Shown here: piece after piece, positions 8,554-20,924 of the stretch | How positions within the stretch are numbered: position 1 is the stretch's first letter | Layout of the letters: each line of letters starts with the position of its first letter | Assembly: GCA_029339195.1 (NCBI GenBank) | Contig: JAPTJF010000034.1 | Location: 62,001 to 126,000 of the forward strand | Direction of reading: 5' to 3' | DNA: 64,000 nucleotides | From: Micractinium sp. NFX-FRZ | Taxonomy: Eukaryota > Chlorophyta > Trebouxiophyceae > Chlorellales > Chlorellaceae | Notes under the pieces: model-generated | Databases searched by the model: none | Seen by the model: the letters and a program-made list of their open reading frames with translations, nothing else | Told to the model about the DNA's origin: nothing | Made by a program: the position numbers and the translations under genes

Positions 8554-11500
8554 CTAGATGTGCACGGCCTGTGCCGGCGCTGCGGCCTGAGGCGGGTGGA
8601 TGCAGGCCAGGAAGAGGCGGCGCCCCAGGGACTCCTGCCGGTGCACCAGCAGCAGGGGTGCCACCGCTGCGGCCGCTGCCAGGCCGAGATCCTGCAAAAG
8701 CAGGAGGGCAACGGTCGGGGTGCCGCCGGCGGGTGGGTGGCCGGCTAGCAGGCGCGGCAGCAGGGGTCGAGGGCAAGGCGTGCGGGCAGTGTTTGATGGC
8801 GCGCCAGCTGCAGCACAGCATGCCTGGCACAACAGACGCGCGGGGCATGAGACTAGAAACCAGCAGCATGGCCCGGCCAGACTGCAGGGCGCAATGCAGG
8901 CAGCAACCCCCCGGCCAGATGGGAAGGGCGCAAGCAAGTTTTGTGATTGGATTACAGCGGCATCACCTGGCCGGACCAGTCAAACGCGCCGTGCTGCAGC
9001 AGCGCAGCGGCGCTGGCGGCGAGCAGGAGCGCCTGCAGTGGGGCCTGGACGCAGAAGCGCCCCTGCATGCCGGGAGGGGAGCAGGCACTACACAGGGTGT
9101 GCCGGGGCACGCCGCATGAACGTGTAGTCAACAGAGCGCGCACGTCTTTTGTGGCTGGGCCAGCAGGGCACACAGCATGGCCTCCAGTGGCCCACCCGGG
9201 GCGGCCAGGCGGCACGGGCAGGAGAGGCGGCCGGAAAAGCAAGGCAGGCGAGGCAAGGTGGGAGGTGAGGCAGGCGGCTGAGGCAGGCACCTTGGTGGCT
9301 GACCCCAGCAGGCATGGAGGCGGGCAGGCAGGCAGGTAGGCAAGCAGGCAGGCAACAAAGGAGGCAACAAAGGAGGAAGGGGAGGCGGGCGGGCACCTGA
9401 ATGGCAAGCCCCAGCATGACGGGCAGCAGTACGCCGGGCTGGCCGCCGCAGCAGTACAGCTGCCAGAGGGCGCAGCAGAGGTATGCCGTGAGCAGGAGGC
9501 TGTCGCGGGCACGCATGTAGCTGCGGTGGGCAAGCGGGAGCAAGGCGGCAGGCCGGCTGACTAAGCCTGTGAAGCCCAAGGACTAAAGACTGCAGGCATG
9601 CAAGTGTGATCCCACGTGTGTGCGGCAGGCGTGGCGGGCTACCAAAGGTGACATGCCAGGCCAGAGAGAGGGGCGGCAGGCTATGCTCGGGGATCAGCTG
9701 GGGCTTGCATGATGAGCTTACGTGTGCCGTGCACTCAGCATGAAGCCCAGCATTAGCAGCGCCGCGGCCACGGGGAGCAGGGCTGTCCAGCCACCCGGCC
9801 ATCCAGCCACCCAGCCTTGCTGGGCGGGGGCACTGCTGCCGGGGGTGCGGGCCAGGCTGGCTGACGAGAAGAGCAGGGAGAGGTGGAGGGCAAGGAAGAG
9901 GCCTGCGCTGGTGACGTCCAACTGAAGTCAGGCAGGCGGGCGGGCGGGTGCAGGGGTGCAGGTTTCTTTAGGAGACGGGGCAGAGAAGGTGGGCATGGAC
10001 AGGAGATTGGGCGGGCAGGCAGGCAGGCAGGCTCGACGCCCTTGGGATGGGCTGAGCTGTTGGGCACAAACACCACCACGCCAGAGAGTTGAACAACGAG
10101 AGCGTCACGTCGTGCCTCAGAGCGCCTCTGGCCTGCCCCATGGCCCCTCCCGCCAGGGTGCCTCCTCACCTTCCACAAATTCCGGTAGTGCAGCGCCGCA
10201 AAGCGCGCCTCCGCCAGCGGGTCCGCAAATGTGAGCAGCAGGCGGTGCCAGCCTGGCGTGGCGGCCGCCAGCTGGACGGCTGCCGCGTCATCCAGCAGCA
10301 GGAAGCTGCCCCCCTCCTGCTCGCCCTCTGCAGTGCTGCTGGGCGAGTGCTTCAGCAGCTGAGACTGCAGGCTGGAGGAGGCGGTGGCCAAGCTGCCAGT
10401 GCTGCTGCTGCTGCTGAGCATGCTGGTGCCGGCAGTGGGCAGCGCCGGCCCTGCCTCCAAATGCTTGGCCCTGGCCTTGACGGCAGAGGGGCTCTCTGGG
10501 GGCTGCCACTGCTGCTGCTGGCCCTGCGCTGCGCTGCTGCCCTGTGAACTGCCAGCTGGCTCGGGGCTGGTGCCCTGCAGCTGACCCACCGGCAGGGCAG
10601 CAGCAGGCGAGCCGGGGTCCTCCGGCGGCCGCGCCCCGTCCCCCCGGCAGGCACCGGAGCTCCACTGCACCGGCGGCGCCTGTGCCTCTTCGCCTCCCTG
10701 CCCACCCGCCGCCAGTCCCTCCTCCTCTTCCTCTTCCTCCTCCCACTGCTCATCCTCCGAGTCTGTTAGCATCAGCTCGCTGCCGCTGCTCTCCGCTGCC
10801 TCCCCCTCGCCAGCCGCTGCAGCCGCCAGGCCCAGCTGCTGCTGCCCCCGGTGCGGGGCGCGGGGTTGGGGCACGCCTAGAATCCAGCTGCAGTGCAGCA
10901 GCAGCTCGGCAGCAGCCGCCTCCGCCCCGGGAGCCAGGGAGGCACCCAGCACCTGCAGGTTGCGAGCGTGCAGGGCGTCCAGCTGGGGAGGTGCCCCCCC
11001 GCCTCCCTCGCCGCCGGCAGGGAAGCTGAGCAGCAGCGCGCCCAGGCAGCGGCCGCCGGGTGCCGTGCCTGCTGCGCCTGCTGTGCCCGGGGTGGCTCCA
11101 GGGATTGGAGGCTCCAGAAGGGGCAGGCAGAAGATGGATCCCCCTTCAAAGTCGTAGCAGGCCAGGCCGCGGCTGCACACAAACCCATGGCAAGTTGGGG
11201 TGTGGAGAAAGGGGGGTAGGGAAGGAGTCGTGCGAGTGGTACCGGAGCGTGAGATATGCTGCGCAAATCACCGCGCGCCCAAACAACAAGGGGCAGCATG
11301 CCACTGGGCTGAACGTGCTGAAGCGTGACTGCAAAGCTACAGCTGAGCAGTCTGCTCGACAAGTGGGCAATCGAGCAGGGACCACAATCATGCAGTGAGG
11401 CGCCGCAGCAGGCACTGCAGCCCCTGCTGCATCTGCTTGCCTGGCCTCGCGAGTCAGGTACACCGGTCCCCGGCGCACGACCGCCGTGCCCGCCGCCGAT

Positions 11501-11876
11501 GCGCGCACCGGCACCAGCGCCAGCCGCAGGCGGCCCGGGGCCAGCAGTGATCCAACAGAGGCAAGCACCTGGGGGTCCCCAGTCAGCAGGCACACCCTGT
11601 CAAGGAGGGGCCAGGGAGAAGATGGGAGAGGGGTGAGAACCTCGGACAACGAGCCTGCCGCCAGGGCTGCCGTGCACCTGAGGCCCAGTCAGCGCGCCTC
11701 CCGCCGCCGCTGCTTGGTGCCCTGGCTGCCTAGCGCGCCCCTCGGTTGGCTGCTGCGCACCTCAAGCTGTCAGCACAAGGAAACAGCCTGCGGAAGAGGG
11801 CTGCTGCGCCCTCCGGGACCACTTCGGAACGCAGGCAGGCGAGAGCCACCTGCGCAAGCTGCTGTTGGGCGGCCAT
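8554..11876 (-). CDS. GAF-like N-terminus plus about six membrane segments, function unknown
   Basis: Exons on the minus strand: 11876-11761, 11596-11441, 11172-10170, 9921-9722, 9520-9397, 9062-8967 and 8691-8554 (610 residues). An in-frame alternative for the last exon starts at 8823. Residues about 10-210 have the layout of a GAF sensor domain (SLRVCLLTGDP, then ACYDFEGGSIFCLPLLE, then GGRCLGALLLSF), judged by eye only. A Ser/Gln-rich linker with a Glu run follows. Residues about 425-610 contain around six hydrophobic helices, e.g. GLFLALHLSLLFSSA and LLPVAAALLMLGFML. The end of exon 3 (ADPLAEARFAALHYRNLW) may be a short helix before the membrane part. The intron after 11441 has a GC donor (AG|GCAAGC). 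I know no named family. A membrane-anchored sensor is a guess. Confidence 0.72.
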
Positions 11877-12298
11877 CGTGTGAGCCTTCTGGGCAGCCCA
11901 GGCATGCGTAAGCAGCCCACTTGAGGCTTAAAAGCGAAGGGGCATCTCTGTTGGGTAACCTACTTTCCTCTTAAGTGTTGACATCACCACCCGGTCCTAA
12001 ACCCTGTTCACTGTTGCAACACGAGTCCCAGGCAGTTGAGAGTCACAAGCGTGGCTGGTATGTGACAGGGCTCGACAGTGTATTCAAGAGTGTGCAGTGC
12101 ACCGAGAAGGTCTGAGGGCATCATGAAAGGCTTGGAAAAAACACAGGAGATAGGTTTTGTATAGCTGTAGGGAGTGGGTAGAGCAGCTAGGATAGAGTAA
12201 AGGAGGCGGCGAGGCACGCTGGGGGTACAAGGTTGGGCGCCGGCAGTCAGACCACCTGATGGGCAGTTGAGCACACTTTTCAGCCGGTTCTACAGCCG
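11877..12298. other. Spacer upstream of the GAF-like gene, downstream of the arrestin
   Basis: Holds the promoter of the minus-strand GAF-like gene and the arrestin 3' UTR. Nothing else was recognised. Confidence 0.5.
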
Positions 12299-15200
12299 TC
12301 AGACGACGTCGTATTGGGAGGTGGGGCCGCCAGCTGCCCCCAGAAGCGGGTTCTTCTCCTTGTTGCTCGTGGAACGCGCCCAGAAGGGCGCGTCTGCATG
12401 GGGAGGGAGGGGGACCAGGCAGGCGGACAGATTAGTGGACAGCCGGGCAGACCGAGGGGATCCAGCCAGGGCGAGGGCCAAGAGCAGGGCGGGCGGGCGG
12501 GCGGGCAGAACCCAGAGGATGGCTGCTGCGGGGCTCATCAAAGAGTGGCATCCTTGGCGGTGCCCGCACATCTCCCACGTCCGCCCAGCCCCGCATGCAC
12601 TAGCGCCGGCAGGCCCTACCCACACCCCGCCCGGCTCACCTGGCTGCAGCAGCTCTGGCGGCGGCGGCGGTGCGGAGGGCACCGCAATGGCCTCGGGCGG
12701 CTGCACCTCTGTGGGACTCCAGAAAGGCGGCGGCTTCTCATAAAAGGGCTCCTCCAGGGTGGGGGCCGGCTGCGGCGCCAGCACAACCAGCGGCACCTGC
12801 AGGGGCCATGCACAGCAGGGGGATGGGCCGTGAGCAGGAAGCCAGCAGGGCAAGTGCTGGGGAGCGATGGTGGGCTGGGGGCGGCAGCCAGCAAGAGCGG
12901 AGAGCCGCAGGGAGGATATTGGCTGGGGAGACGGGCAGGCACGGGGAATGCAGGGGCGAGGCAGGCGGGGAGCAGCGGGAAGCTCAGGGAGCTGCCTGCA
13001 GGGCCACCCTTCCTCACGACCAGCGCTCTCTCCACCACGCACCCCCCACAACCCCTGGCTACGCCTCACTTTGAGCTTGATGTCCTTCACGCAGGACCCA
13101 ATGTTCATCTTGACCTGCACAGTTGCTCATCCAGGCAGAAGGGGTTTGCAAAGGTAAGGTCGCATGCCGTGGCGCCTTCACATGCCTTCGTGCATGCGCA
13201 CCGCCTGTGCGCAAGCATGCGCCTCTGGAACAGAAGCTTTCCTAACACAACGCTAGAATATAGTCATTCCAGAGGATTGTTATTTATTTACCTTGACAAA
13301 GTAGTCGCAGGTGATGAGGGTGCCGCGCATGGAGGGCGGCAGGTCGGGAGGCAGCGCCATTGCCATGCGCCTGCGGGGGGCCCAGGGCGCCCGACAGCAG
13401 GAGTGGCCATGCATGTCACAAGGCCCACTGACGTGGGAGGCAGCAGAACTGGCGGTGCGCTGGCAGGCAGGCAGGATGGCGGCATGCCCTGGGCTCCTGG
13501 CACCTGCCCTGCCTTGGCAAACGACCCGAACCCCCGCCCCCTCCCACGCATGCGTCGCAACCCGCCTCCGCAGCCAGGCCCCCGACCCCCGTCCCCGCGC
13601 ACCGTGCCAGCCCGCCCTGCAGCGTGGTGAACGGCTGCACCCCCTGGTTCTTGGTTGTGCCCATCTCCTTGTGCGAGCGCCAGGTGGCGCCGCCGCTGCC
13701 TTTGGGCCGCTCCCGGGCATACACCTCCCGCTTGAGGGACAGCTGCAGGCAGCACATGAGGCAGGCAGTACATGGGGCAGGCAGTACATGGGGCAGCACA
13801 GGGAGGCAGTACAGGAGAGGGGGGCCGGGCTGAACAAGGGGAGATGCTGCCCTTGGGCATGCACCTTGTGCTCCAGTAGCAGCTGCAGGCATGGCAAGCA
13901 GCTGGGCATGGCGGGTGCATGGCGGTGTGCCGGCCCTCCGCTCGGCCCCGCCCACCTCAGATGCTGCTGCGGCCTACTAGCGTCCTGCTCACCTGCCCAC
14001 ACACACAAACAGCGCTCCACTTGGGTACTGGTTGAGCCTGCGCCCCTGCGCCGTCCCCCATCCTAGCCCGTCCCACCCCACCCTACCCTACTGTGCCACC
14101 CCACCCACTCCACCCAACCCCAACCCCAACCTGCTGCGCCACCCCACCCCACCCCACCCCATCCTACTGTGCCCATAACGCAACCTCACCTCGATTGCGT
14201 CCACCGGCAGCTTGCTCCTGTTGTCCACTTCTAGGATGACCCCCACCTCCTCGCCAGGCTGGCACCGGTCCTTGTCCAGCTTCACGCTGGCTGACAGCAT
14301 GCCACGGTTGATGCAGCAGCAGCCGATCAGGGGCTGCTCCTGCAGCCACACGGGGCGCCGGCGCCGGCGGGGAGGCAGGATCGTCAATGCATGCAGTCAG
14401 CTGAGCTGGTCAATGCACTGCCCCCACCCTTGTGCATTACTGATCCGTGAAATCGTCCCCTCCCTCGAAACCCCTCCCACACTTCACCGCGTACAGCTCC
14501 ACAGTAACGGGCCGCGCCTGCAAGCGCTTATGGACATCATGCCCCCTCCCTCCCTCCCTGCGTCCCTCCCATCTTTCATCACTCTTCTCACCGCTGACTG
14601 CTCCACGATGACAGGGGGCGCCTGCAGGCGCTGGCGCACCGTCAGCACCTGCGTGCTGCGGATGGCCTTGGTGAGGAAGCCGGGGGTGTGGAAGACCACG
14701 TTGACTGTACATGACAAAGGCAAGAGTCAGGTCGCTGTTAGGCTTGCTTGCTGTTAGGCGGCGGCAAAGAGCAGGGTCGTGTTCCGGTCACACCCAGGTG
14801 ACTGTGGTAGGGAGGCTGCCCGAGTGGTGTCCCGTAAGCTCGCCCAGGCCACAGCACACAGCCCGGGTACATGCCGCCCCCGCTCAAACGCTTGCTGCGG
14901 TGAACAGTCTGCCAGACACCCGACAGGCGGAACACATGCCTCGGATGCCTTTGTGGTGCAGTTCAGCAAAGGCTTGCCCCACACTTGGGAGGCTGAGCTG
15001 GGAGAGCCGGGCTCAAACGCGGCCCATGCCCCAGCATAAATCACTGCTTCCTTCGCCCACGAACACAGCATGCATGCCCTCACTCACCGCTGTACGTCAC
15101 CTCAGCACTGCAGGTGGGGGCATGGGGAGGGGCAGAGGGCACGGGTGTTGGGGCCGGCAGTCAGAGGGATGCGCACAGCTGAGGGGGCAGAGCGGCTGAG

Positions 15201-16645
15201 GCTCGCTGGCACTCGTCCCTCTTGCCTGCAACCCTCGCACTGCTTCGAATTTTTACCAGCCCTCACACTGCCTGCCCCGCCCTCGCACCCATCCCCAGCG
15301 GAGCTGACTCTGAAGGAGGAGGGCAGGCCCAGGGGCAGGCCAAACACCACGTTCCACTGCAGGGGGCGGCAGAGCAGCAAGGGAAGACACCTCGGCCGCT
15401 CAGTGCTCTCATGATTGATCGCATGATCAAGTACAGCTCGCCCACAGGGACGGACTTTCAGTGGCAAGCACCACGGTTGGGCGCAAGGCAGAGCGGTGAG
15501 GGTTGCGAAACAAGGCACTCCGTGCTCCCGCTTGGTCATCAAGAGACACAAGGCGTTTGCATGGCAGGCGTGCCAGGGTGGCAGTGCTGAGGAAGGAAGG
15601 CTGCAATGGCAGTGACACCCAAATCACCCAGCTGCTTTGGCAGGGCAGGCACCCTGCTTGGTAGCGGCCCTGCCGCCTTAACTTGCCTGATACTGCCCCG
15701 CTGCCAGCTCCCGCCCCGCGCCCGCCAGCGGGTGGCTGACGTTCAGCAGCTGCACGGTGCCGCCTGCGCTGGCAGGCGGGGGGGACATGTGGGAGCGCAA
15801 GGTTTGGGGGACGCCGGGCAGCAAAGTGCCAGGTGTGCCGGTAGCACGAGGAGCACCAGCACGGTGGTGGTGTGCTGACGTGGCACAGCAGGCTGGACAT
15901 GGCAGAACCCAGAAGAAAGGAGTGATGGAGGGTCGCCGCACCATGTGACGTGGTCCAATGGGTTTTGTGAGAGCCACTCCCGCTCTCATGGTGCTCCGTC
16001 CTGTGGGCAGGGGCGCCATGTCAAGGAGGGCAGGCAGGCAGGCAGCCAGTCAGGCAGGGGGCCAGGGGGGAGGCCAGCGGGCCGGCAGACGGGGCAGCTA
16101 CCAGGGCAAGGGCCCCGGACGAGTCGAGAGTGGCAGACTGCTCCTTCAAAATGAGTGCTGCATGCTGCTGCACCTTGCACCGCTGCTCGCCAACTGCCCC
16201 ACCTGCGGTTGTGATGGGCAGCATTGCACTGTGTGTTTGATATTCTGCTTTCACTGGGACCCGGCGTGGCGCCCTGGGTACCCACCCCGCTCCCGCCTCA
16301 CCAATGCGTCGTCTCCACCCCCAGCAGCTGGCAGTCGATGGAGGTGATGGTCACTGGCTGGACAATGTTGAGGCACACCAGGCCCTGCACCCAGTCACCC
16401 TCGTAGTAGACCTGCCAGGGCGACAAGTGTGGGGAAAACACGTCGGGGGAAGGTAGGTCGCGCACGCAGTAAGTGCCTGGTGGCAGCGGCAGCGGCAGCA
16501 GGAGGGAAGCCAAACGGTGGGATCCAGTTGGACGGCGCGGCCTCTTCGGGCGCTGGGCGTGCACCCCGGCGAGCCTCTGAAGTTAGCGCACCGGCTTGTC
16601 CGTCTGCAGCCACGCGCTGTTCGACTTGGACCAGGAGGCGCCCAT
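12299..16645 (-). CDS. Alpha-arrestin (arrestin-domain-containing) protein
   Basis: Cytosolic or membrane-associated adaptor. In fungi and animals alpha-arrestins recruit ubiquitin ligases to membrane cargo. Exons on the minus strand: 16645-16592, 16411-16302, 15768-15687, 15356-15289, 15107-15088, 14704-14592, 14339-14190, 13742-13603, 13370-13292, 13114-13070, 12796-12640 and 12393-12299 (370 residues, phases agree). The N-terminus MGASWSK fits an N-myristoylation signal (MGxxxS). Arrestin_N (about 18-150): VYYEGDWVQGLVCLNI, GLPLGLPSSF. Arrestin_C (about 160-300): LSASVKLDKDRCQPGEE, SKLPVDAIELSLKREV, VKMNIGSCVKDIKLKVPLVV. The tail is Pro-rich (PPPFW, PPPPPELL) and ends SQYDVV; no canonical PPxY was seen. 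One exon is 20 nt, and the intron after 15687 uses a GC donor. The acceptor at 15768 is the least certain. Confidence 0.88.
14088..14165 (-). repeat. C-rich minisatellite in arrestin intron
   Basis: Short CCCCA/CCCTA units repeated many times between arrestin exons. It is low complexity with no evident function. Confidence 0.7.
14486..14545 (-). repeat. Partial copy of an arrestin exon donor edge in the next intron
   Basis: The true exon end at 14590-14650 encodes RLQAPPVIVEQSA plus its donor. About 104 bases away a diverged copy encodes RLQARPVTVELYA followed by a donor-like GTGAAG. The copy is not needed for the reading frame. Confidence 0.75.
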
Positions 16646-18160
16646 GTTGCCGCCTCCTGCTGCCTCTACAGCGCGGATCTTCAAGAATAAGAAGAGGAAC
16701 AAAGGCTTTGATGCCAACGGACAGCAGGCGGCTTGTTGTAGGAGATGCGCCAGCGGCGGCAAGAAACCCTGCCCTTCACCGCAAGAAATGTTGCCACCGA
16801 AAACCCTCCCGGATTGTGGGATGATGGGAGGGCCTGGTGGTTAATGTTGCAAGGCGGCAGTTACATGCCCTGGGTGCTATCAAGTGGATTACCGGCTCTT
16901 TTAGCTGGTGCAACCATGTGCAACCCTCCACTGGCAGGATGCATGCCGTGCGCCCATTCACGCTGCGCCATGGAGAGGGGCCTGAAGCAATGAACCCGCT
17001 CCCCTAAATAAAGCTCAGTGCTTCATCATATCCCATTGCGCAACACACCCCAAAGAGCTCTTGGCTTGGTGGGCAAGCGGCACCATGCGCTGGCACAAAG
17101 GGGGGGCATGCGGCTGCTGGGTCGGGCGGTACTGCATCAGCAGGCGAGATGTACTCAACTCGGGCGATCGACTCAGCTGTTGCTGGTGCACCGGTCGTGA
17201 GCAACAGAGAAAATCGAAAAAAACAGGCGCTGATTTGAAGGCAGTTGCAGATTTACTGGCTACTTGGGGTGGCTGTCAGGGGCCGGGTGGCGTCGAGAGT
17301 GGCGGGAGGCTGTGCTGCGGCGGTGCAGGGCAGGGCCCCCCAGGTCCTAGGCTGGAGCCTCCTGCCCTGCTCTGTGACAATATTTGAAGCGATCGTGCTT
17401 GGGACAGATGCACGAGCATGGACATGAACTGCTGTCCCTCGCTCCCATCAAGGTGACACGGCTACTGAGCTGCGGGACAGAACTGGGACGCTCTGGTGAA
17501 CGCCTCTTTCATGGGCAGCAACCAACAGCCGACAGGGGCTGCCACTGGCTGCGGGACGGGATGTGTTGGCCTAGTGTGAGGGTGCTCTACAACCCTCGGA
17601 AATGTTGTGCGCCGCTTTCCGCTCCTGCAGGTGTTGGCGCCGCCTGCCGTGCGCCGCTGCTCCGCCCGTGCCGCCAGCGGAGACTGTTGCGCCCCAGCGT
17701 CGCCTTTGCAGACCTCTCGGCACAGAAGCTCTGATAAATCATTGGAAACAGTTGATCTAGGCCCTGCCGCATGTGGGCTGGGCGCAAGCCAACAAACTCA
17801 AGTTGCTGCCAAGGCTTGGCACCCCGTCAAACTGCGCAACGCACTGCTACAAGTAGCAATATGTTTGTGAAGTACATCGATGTAGCGAGCAGTGTGATGG
17901 AGGCCCCAGACTGGGCACTCTGCGATGACAGGCTGGCCCGCCCGGGGAAAGGAAGGCAAGCCAGAGGGGCTCCCACATGTGGCGGCTGCAAGCCGGGCTC
18001 GCCCTCTTTGGCCCAGACGGCTGGTGAGTGTGATGGGCAGTGCTGTGCGCGCGCAGCCGCCGATTGCCCGCATGTGCGCCAGTGGCAGCATGCGCTCACA
18101 GACGCCCTTCCGGCCCGGCTGCAGATTTTAGGCGTCCAGAGGTCGGCAAGAGCAGGCAGG
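16646..18160. other. 1.5-kb spacer, arrestin / RPL14 divergent promoters
   Basis: Lies between two divergent start codons. Open frames exist (e.g. minus 17004-17204, plus 17384-17734), but none begins at a convincing ATG with domain similarity or splice continuity. A GTGAGT at 18024 and an acceptor ending at 18124 could bound an intron in the RPL14 5' UTR. Confidence 0.5.
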
Positions 18161-20329
18161 ATGCCGTTCGCTCGCCAGGTCTCTATTGGGCGCGTGGCGC
18201 TCATCCAGTTCCCCGAGGCGGAGGCCGGCAAGCTGGTGGTCATCAGCGATGTTGTCAGCCCCGTTGCGGTGAGCACGGGGCCTCGCCGGTGCAGGCCCTG
18301 CGCTGGCCCATGGTGCTGCCACGCGAGTCATGCAGCGCGCTGGGGCGTCCTGCTGTTGCTCTGACAGTAGCAGGGAACGTGTTAGTACCGCGGACCGCGT
18401 CGGAAGAGCAGACTGCAGCGCCAGCAGGCTGTGGGGACCAGCGGCGGCAGCCCGGCGGCAGGCGGCACGGCAGTGGCAGCACAAGCAAGAGGAGCAGCAG
18501 CAGCTGGGACGCCTGGCTTTGCAGCAGCAGGATGACAGCTGCCATTGCAGTGGGGCATGTCGCTGGCGGGCATGTCGCTGGGGGCAGGCAACCGCAATTG
18601 GCGTGCAGCAGTAGCGTGCAGCTGGCGTACTCGGCCAGTGCGGTGCAGAGCCGCCGGCGGCGACGTGCGCTGCTCAGGAGGCTGCACTTGCCCTGGCAGC
18701 AGCCGCTGCACAGCACCAGCAGGGTTTGCGATGGTCAAGCCACTGCCGCTGTCGGCTGCGGCTGGTGTCGCTGCGCGCTGTGTGCTCACTCCACGCAATC
18801 TCCCTCCGTGCCCCACTTGTGCACCCACCTCCTCTCGCCCGCAGGCCCTGGTCGACTTCCCCGGCCAGACCCGCCGCGTGGTGAGCTTCAAGCGCATGGC
18901 GCTCACCGACTTCACCGTGGAGATCCCCCGCCTCGCCAAGAAGTCCGTGCTGAAGAAGGCTGTGGAGGAGGCGGGTGAGCAAAGGAAGGGGCAGGGCAGG
19001 GAAGGGAAGCTGAGACAGTTTTTGACGTTTCTGTTGTTTGGGGGACGGGGGGCGGGTGGAGCTGTGTGCATTTGAGCGCTGCGTCCGTCTGCGCCGCGCT
19101 TGCAGCAGCGGCTTGTGCCATGTGTGCGTAGTGAGCACGATGAGAGTTGGTGTCGGCATAGCAGTGGACGCGTGCTGCTGGGCGCATGGCAGGCAGGCGC
19201 TGAGCGGGCAGCTGGGCAGCAGCAGCAGCGGCAACAACAGCAGTTTTGGAGAGCTGTCAGGCGCTTACAGCAGCACAGAGCAGATGCCCGCAGAAGAGCA
19301 GCCAGGGGCAGCATGGGAGAGCATCCTGGCAGCCTCGAAGCTTTACCCATGCCAGCTTGGCCACAGCCATGTCAGCATGGGGGAGGAGCCAGGCAGCATG
19401 CATCAGCTTTTGCGCCAATTGTCCACAGAGTGCCAGCACGAATGCGGCGGCATGCCTTGCCAGAGCAGCAGTGCAGGCGCTCATGTGGCCGGCAGGGGAG
19501 GCGCAGCAGCACAGCGGGCCCAGCAGCGCAGCTGCCATGCTGTGTGGATGCGGATATTTGGGGGAGCAGCTGGAAGCGGCTTGGCTGGCGCTGGCTAGCG
19601 AGCTCCAGCAGTGGCAACTGCGGCTCGCACAGAACCAGTGGCGCAGCAGTGCTGACGTGTGTTTTGGCGCCGGGGCAGCCCATGGGCAGCTGTTGGCACA
19701 GCATCCACCTCGCAGCCATGCAGCCGAGCGGTTAGTAGGAGGCATTTGGCACTGCGGTGCAATTGGGCGCCTGCGCAGCACCCTCTGCTCATCCGCAGCG
19801 GTCATCTACGGCACGTCGAAAAGCTGGCAGGCAGGCAGCGAGGCGGGCAGTTGTTGGCTGCAGTCAACACTGCAGCACAGCAGTCCAGCAGCCTGGCGCA
19901 GCCTCCTGCTGCCGCTCGACACAGGCGCCGCTGCAGTCTCGCAGCAGCTGCAGCGGCAATACGCCATTGCCACATGCAGCTGCCCAGCAGCTGACCCAGC
20001 CGACCCGCCAGCGGTGGCAGCACCCCGCTGTCCCGCTCGCCACAGCCCGCGCTGCCACCCAATCTGGCACAAAATTTCGCTGCACCCAAGAACCTGCACC
20101 CCTCCTCTGCCGCTGACACTTCCTTCTGCACCCCTCCCCCACACCCTGCCCTCACCCCGCAGACGTTGAGGCCAAGTTCGCCAAGAGCGCGTGGGGCCAG
20201 AAGCTGGCCAAGCGCTCCGCCAAGGCGGCCCAGTCTGACTTTGACCGCTACAAGGCAGCAGTGACGAAGATGAAGCGCAGCTCCCAGGTGCGCCGCGCCT
20301 TCAACGCGCTCAAGAAGAGCGCCAAGTGA
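18161..20329 (+). CDS. RPL14: 60S ribosomal protein L14 (eL14)
   Basis: Component of the large cytosolic ribosomal subunit. Exons: 18161-18268, 18845-18974 and 20163-20329, with phases 0 and 1, giving 134 residues, the normal size for eL14. It begins MPFARQVSIGRVALIQF and continues GKLVVISDVVSPVALVDFPG, followed by VVSFKRMALTDFTVEIPR, all typical of the family (MPFKRYVEIGRVAL..., GKLVVIVDVVDQNRALVD... in animals). The C-terminus is basic (AFNALKKSAK). Introns are 576 and 1188 bases, large for this window. I looked for C/D snoRNA boxes there and saw no convincing pair. Assignment is certain. Confidence 0.97.
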
Positions 20330-20469
20330 GCGGGCTGACCGAGCGGGACGTCCTCCGGCTGCGGCGGCCACGCCAGCGCGGCGACCCGCCCCACAGCTGG
20401 AGCCCCACTCGCATGCACGCTTGCCAGCGGCTGCGCGCGCTGTCGCCACGCCGCATGCACCCCTCCAGG

Positions 20470-20474
20470 TGTAA
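20470..20474 (+). terminator. Likely polyadenylation signal of RPL14 (TGTAA)
   Basis: TGTAA lies 141 bases after the RPL14 stop, a typical chlorophyte position. Confidence 0.55.
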
Positions 20475-20603
20475 ACACGTAGCCTCGCAGAGTTTTCTTT
20501 CACAGCGAACACACACACAGGGGCTGGCCAGGGGTGCAGTCTGCTGGCGAGGGGCCTTGAGTGGGTGGTGCAAGGTAGGGGCCTGGGGTGGGTGCTGCCA
20601 GGT

Positions 20604-20608
20604 TTACA
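20604..20608 (-). terminator. Likely polyadenylation signal of the convergent 272-residue gene
   Basis: TTACA (TGTAA on the minus strand) lies about 320 bases past the stop of the minus-strand gene. The region between it and RPL14 is a short convergent spacer with nothing else seen. Confidence 0.45.
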
Positions 20609-20924
20609 GCGGGCAGGAGGGGTGGCATAGGTGCCAGCAGAGAGGTTGGTAGTGTTGACAGCGAACAAAAAACAAACAGAGGAACAGCCAGGATAGAAAG
20701 GCTGGTATCAGCCTAAAACAAGCGGAGAGGAGAGCACGAGCGGGGCAGAGGGCGAGTTGCGAGCGGGCAACAGTGATTGAATAATACACTAACATCACAG
20801 GGTGCAATGCACATCCAGCGACAGATGCTACAGTATTCGTGTTTAAGGCGGAGAAGCAGACTTGTATCGTTGTGAGGGAGCGGAGTGCAGCCTCGGCAGG
20901 CATGCCACGTGCTCGCAAGGCAGC

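Noticed and set aside
8692..8823. Longer last exon of the GAF-like gene (acceptor 8823)
   Set aside because: It is in frame and cannot be excluded, but the extra 44 residues are Pro/Ala/Arg filler and the acceptor at 8691 has the better pyrimidine tract.
17004..17204. Minus-strand 66-codon frame in the arrestin/RPL14 spacer
   Set aside because: No recognised domain, no splice partner and low-complexity composition. It is likely chance in GC-rich DNA.
18269..20162. snoRNA genes in the RPL14 introns
   Set aside because: Ribosomal-protein introns often host snoRNAs, but no C box/D box pair with a terminal stem, nor an H/ACA pattern, was convincing by eye.
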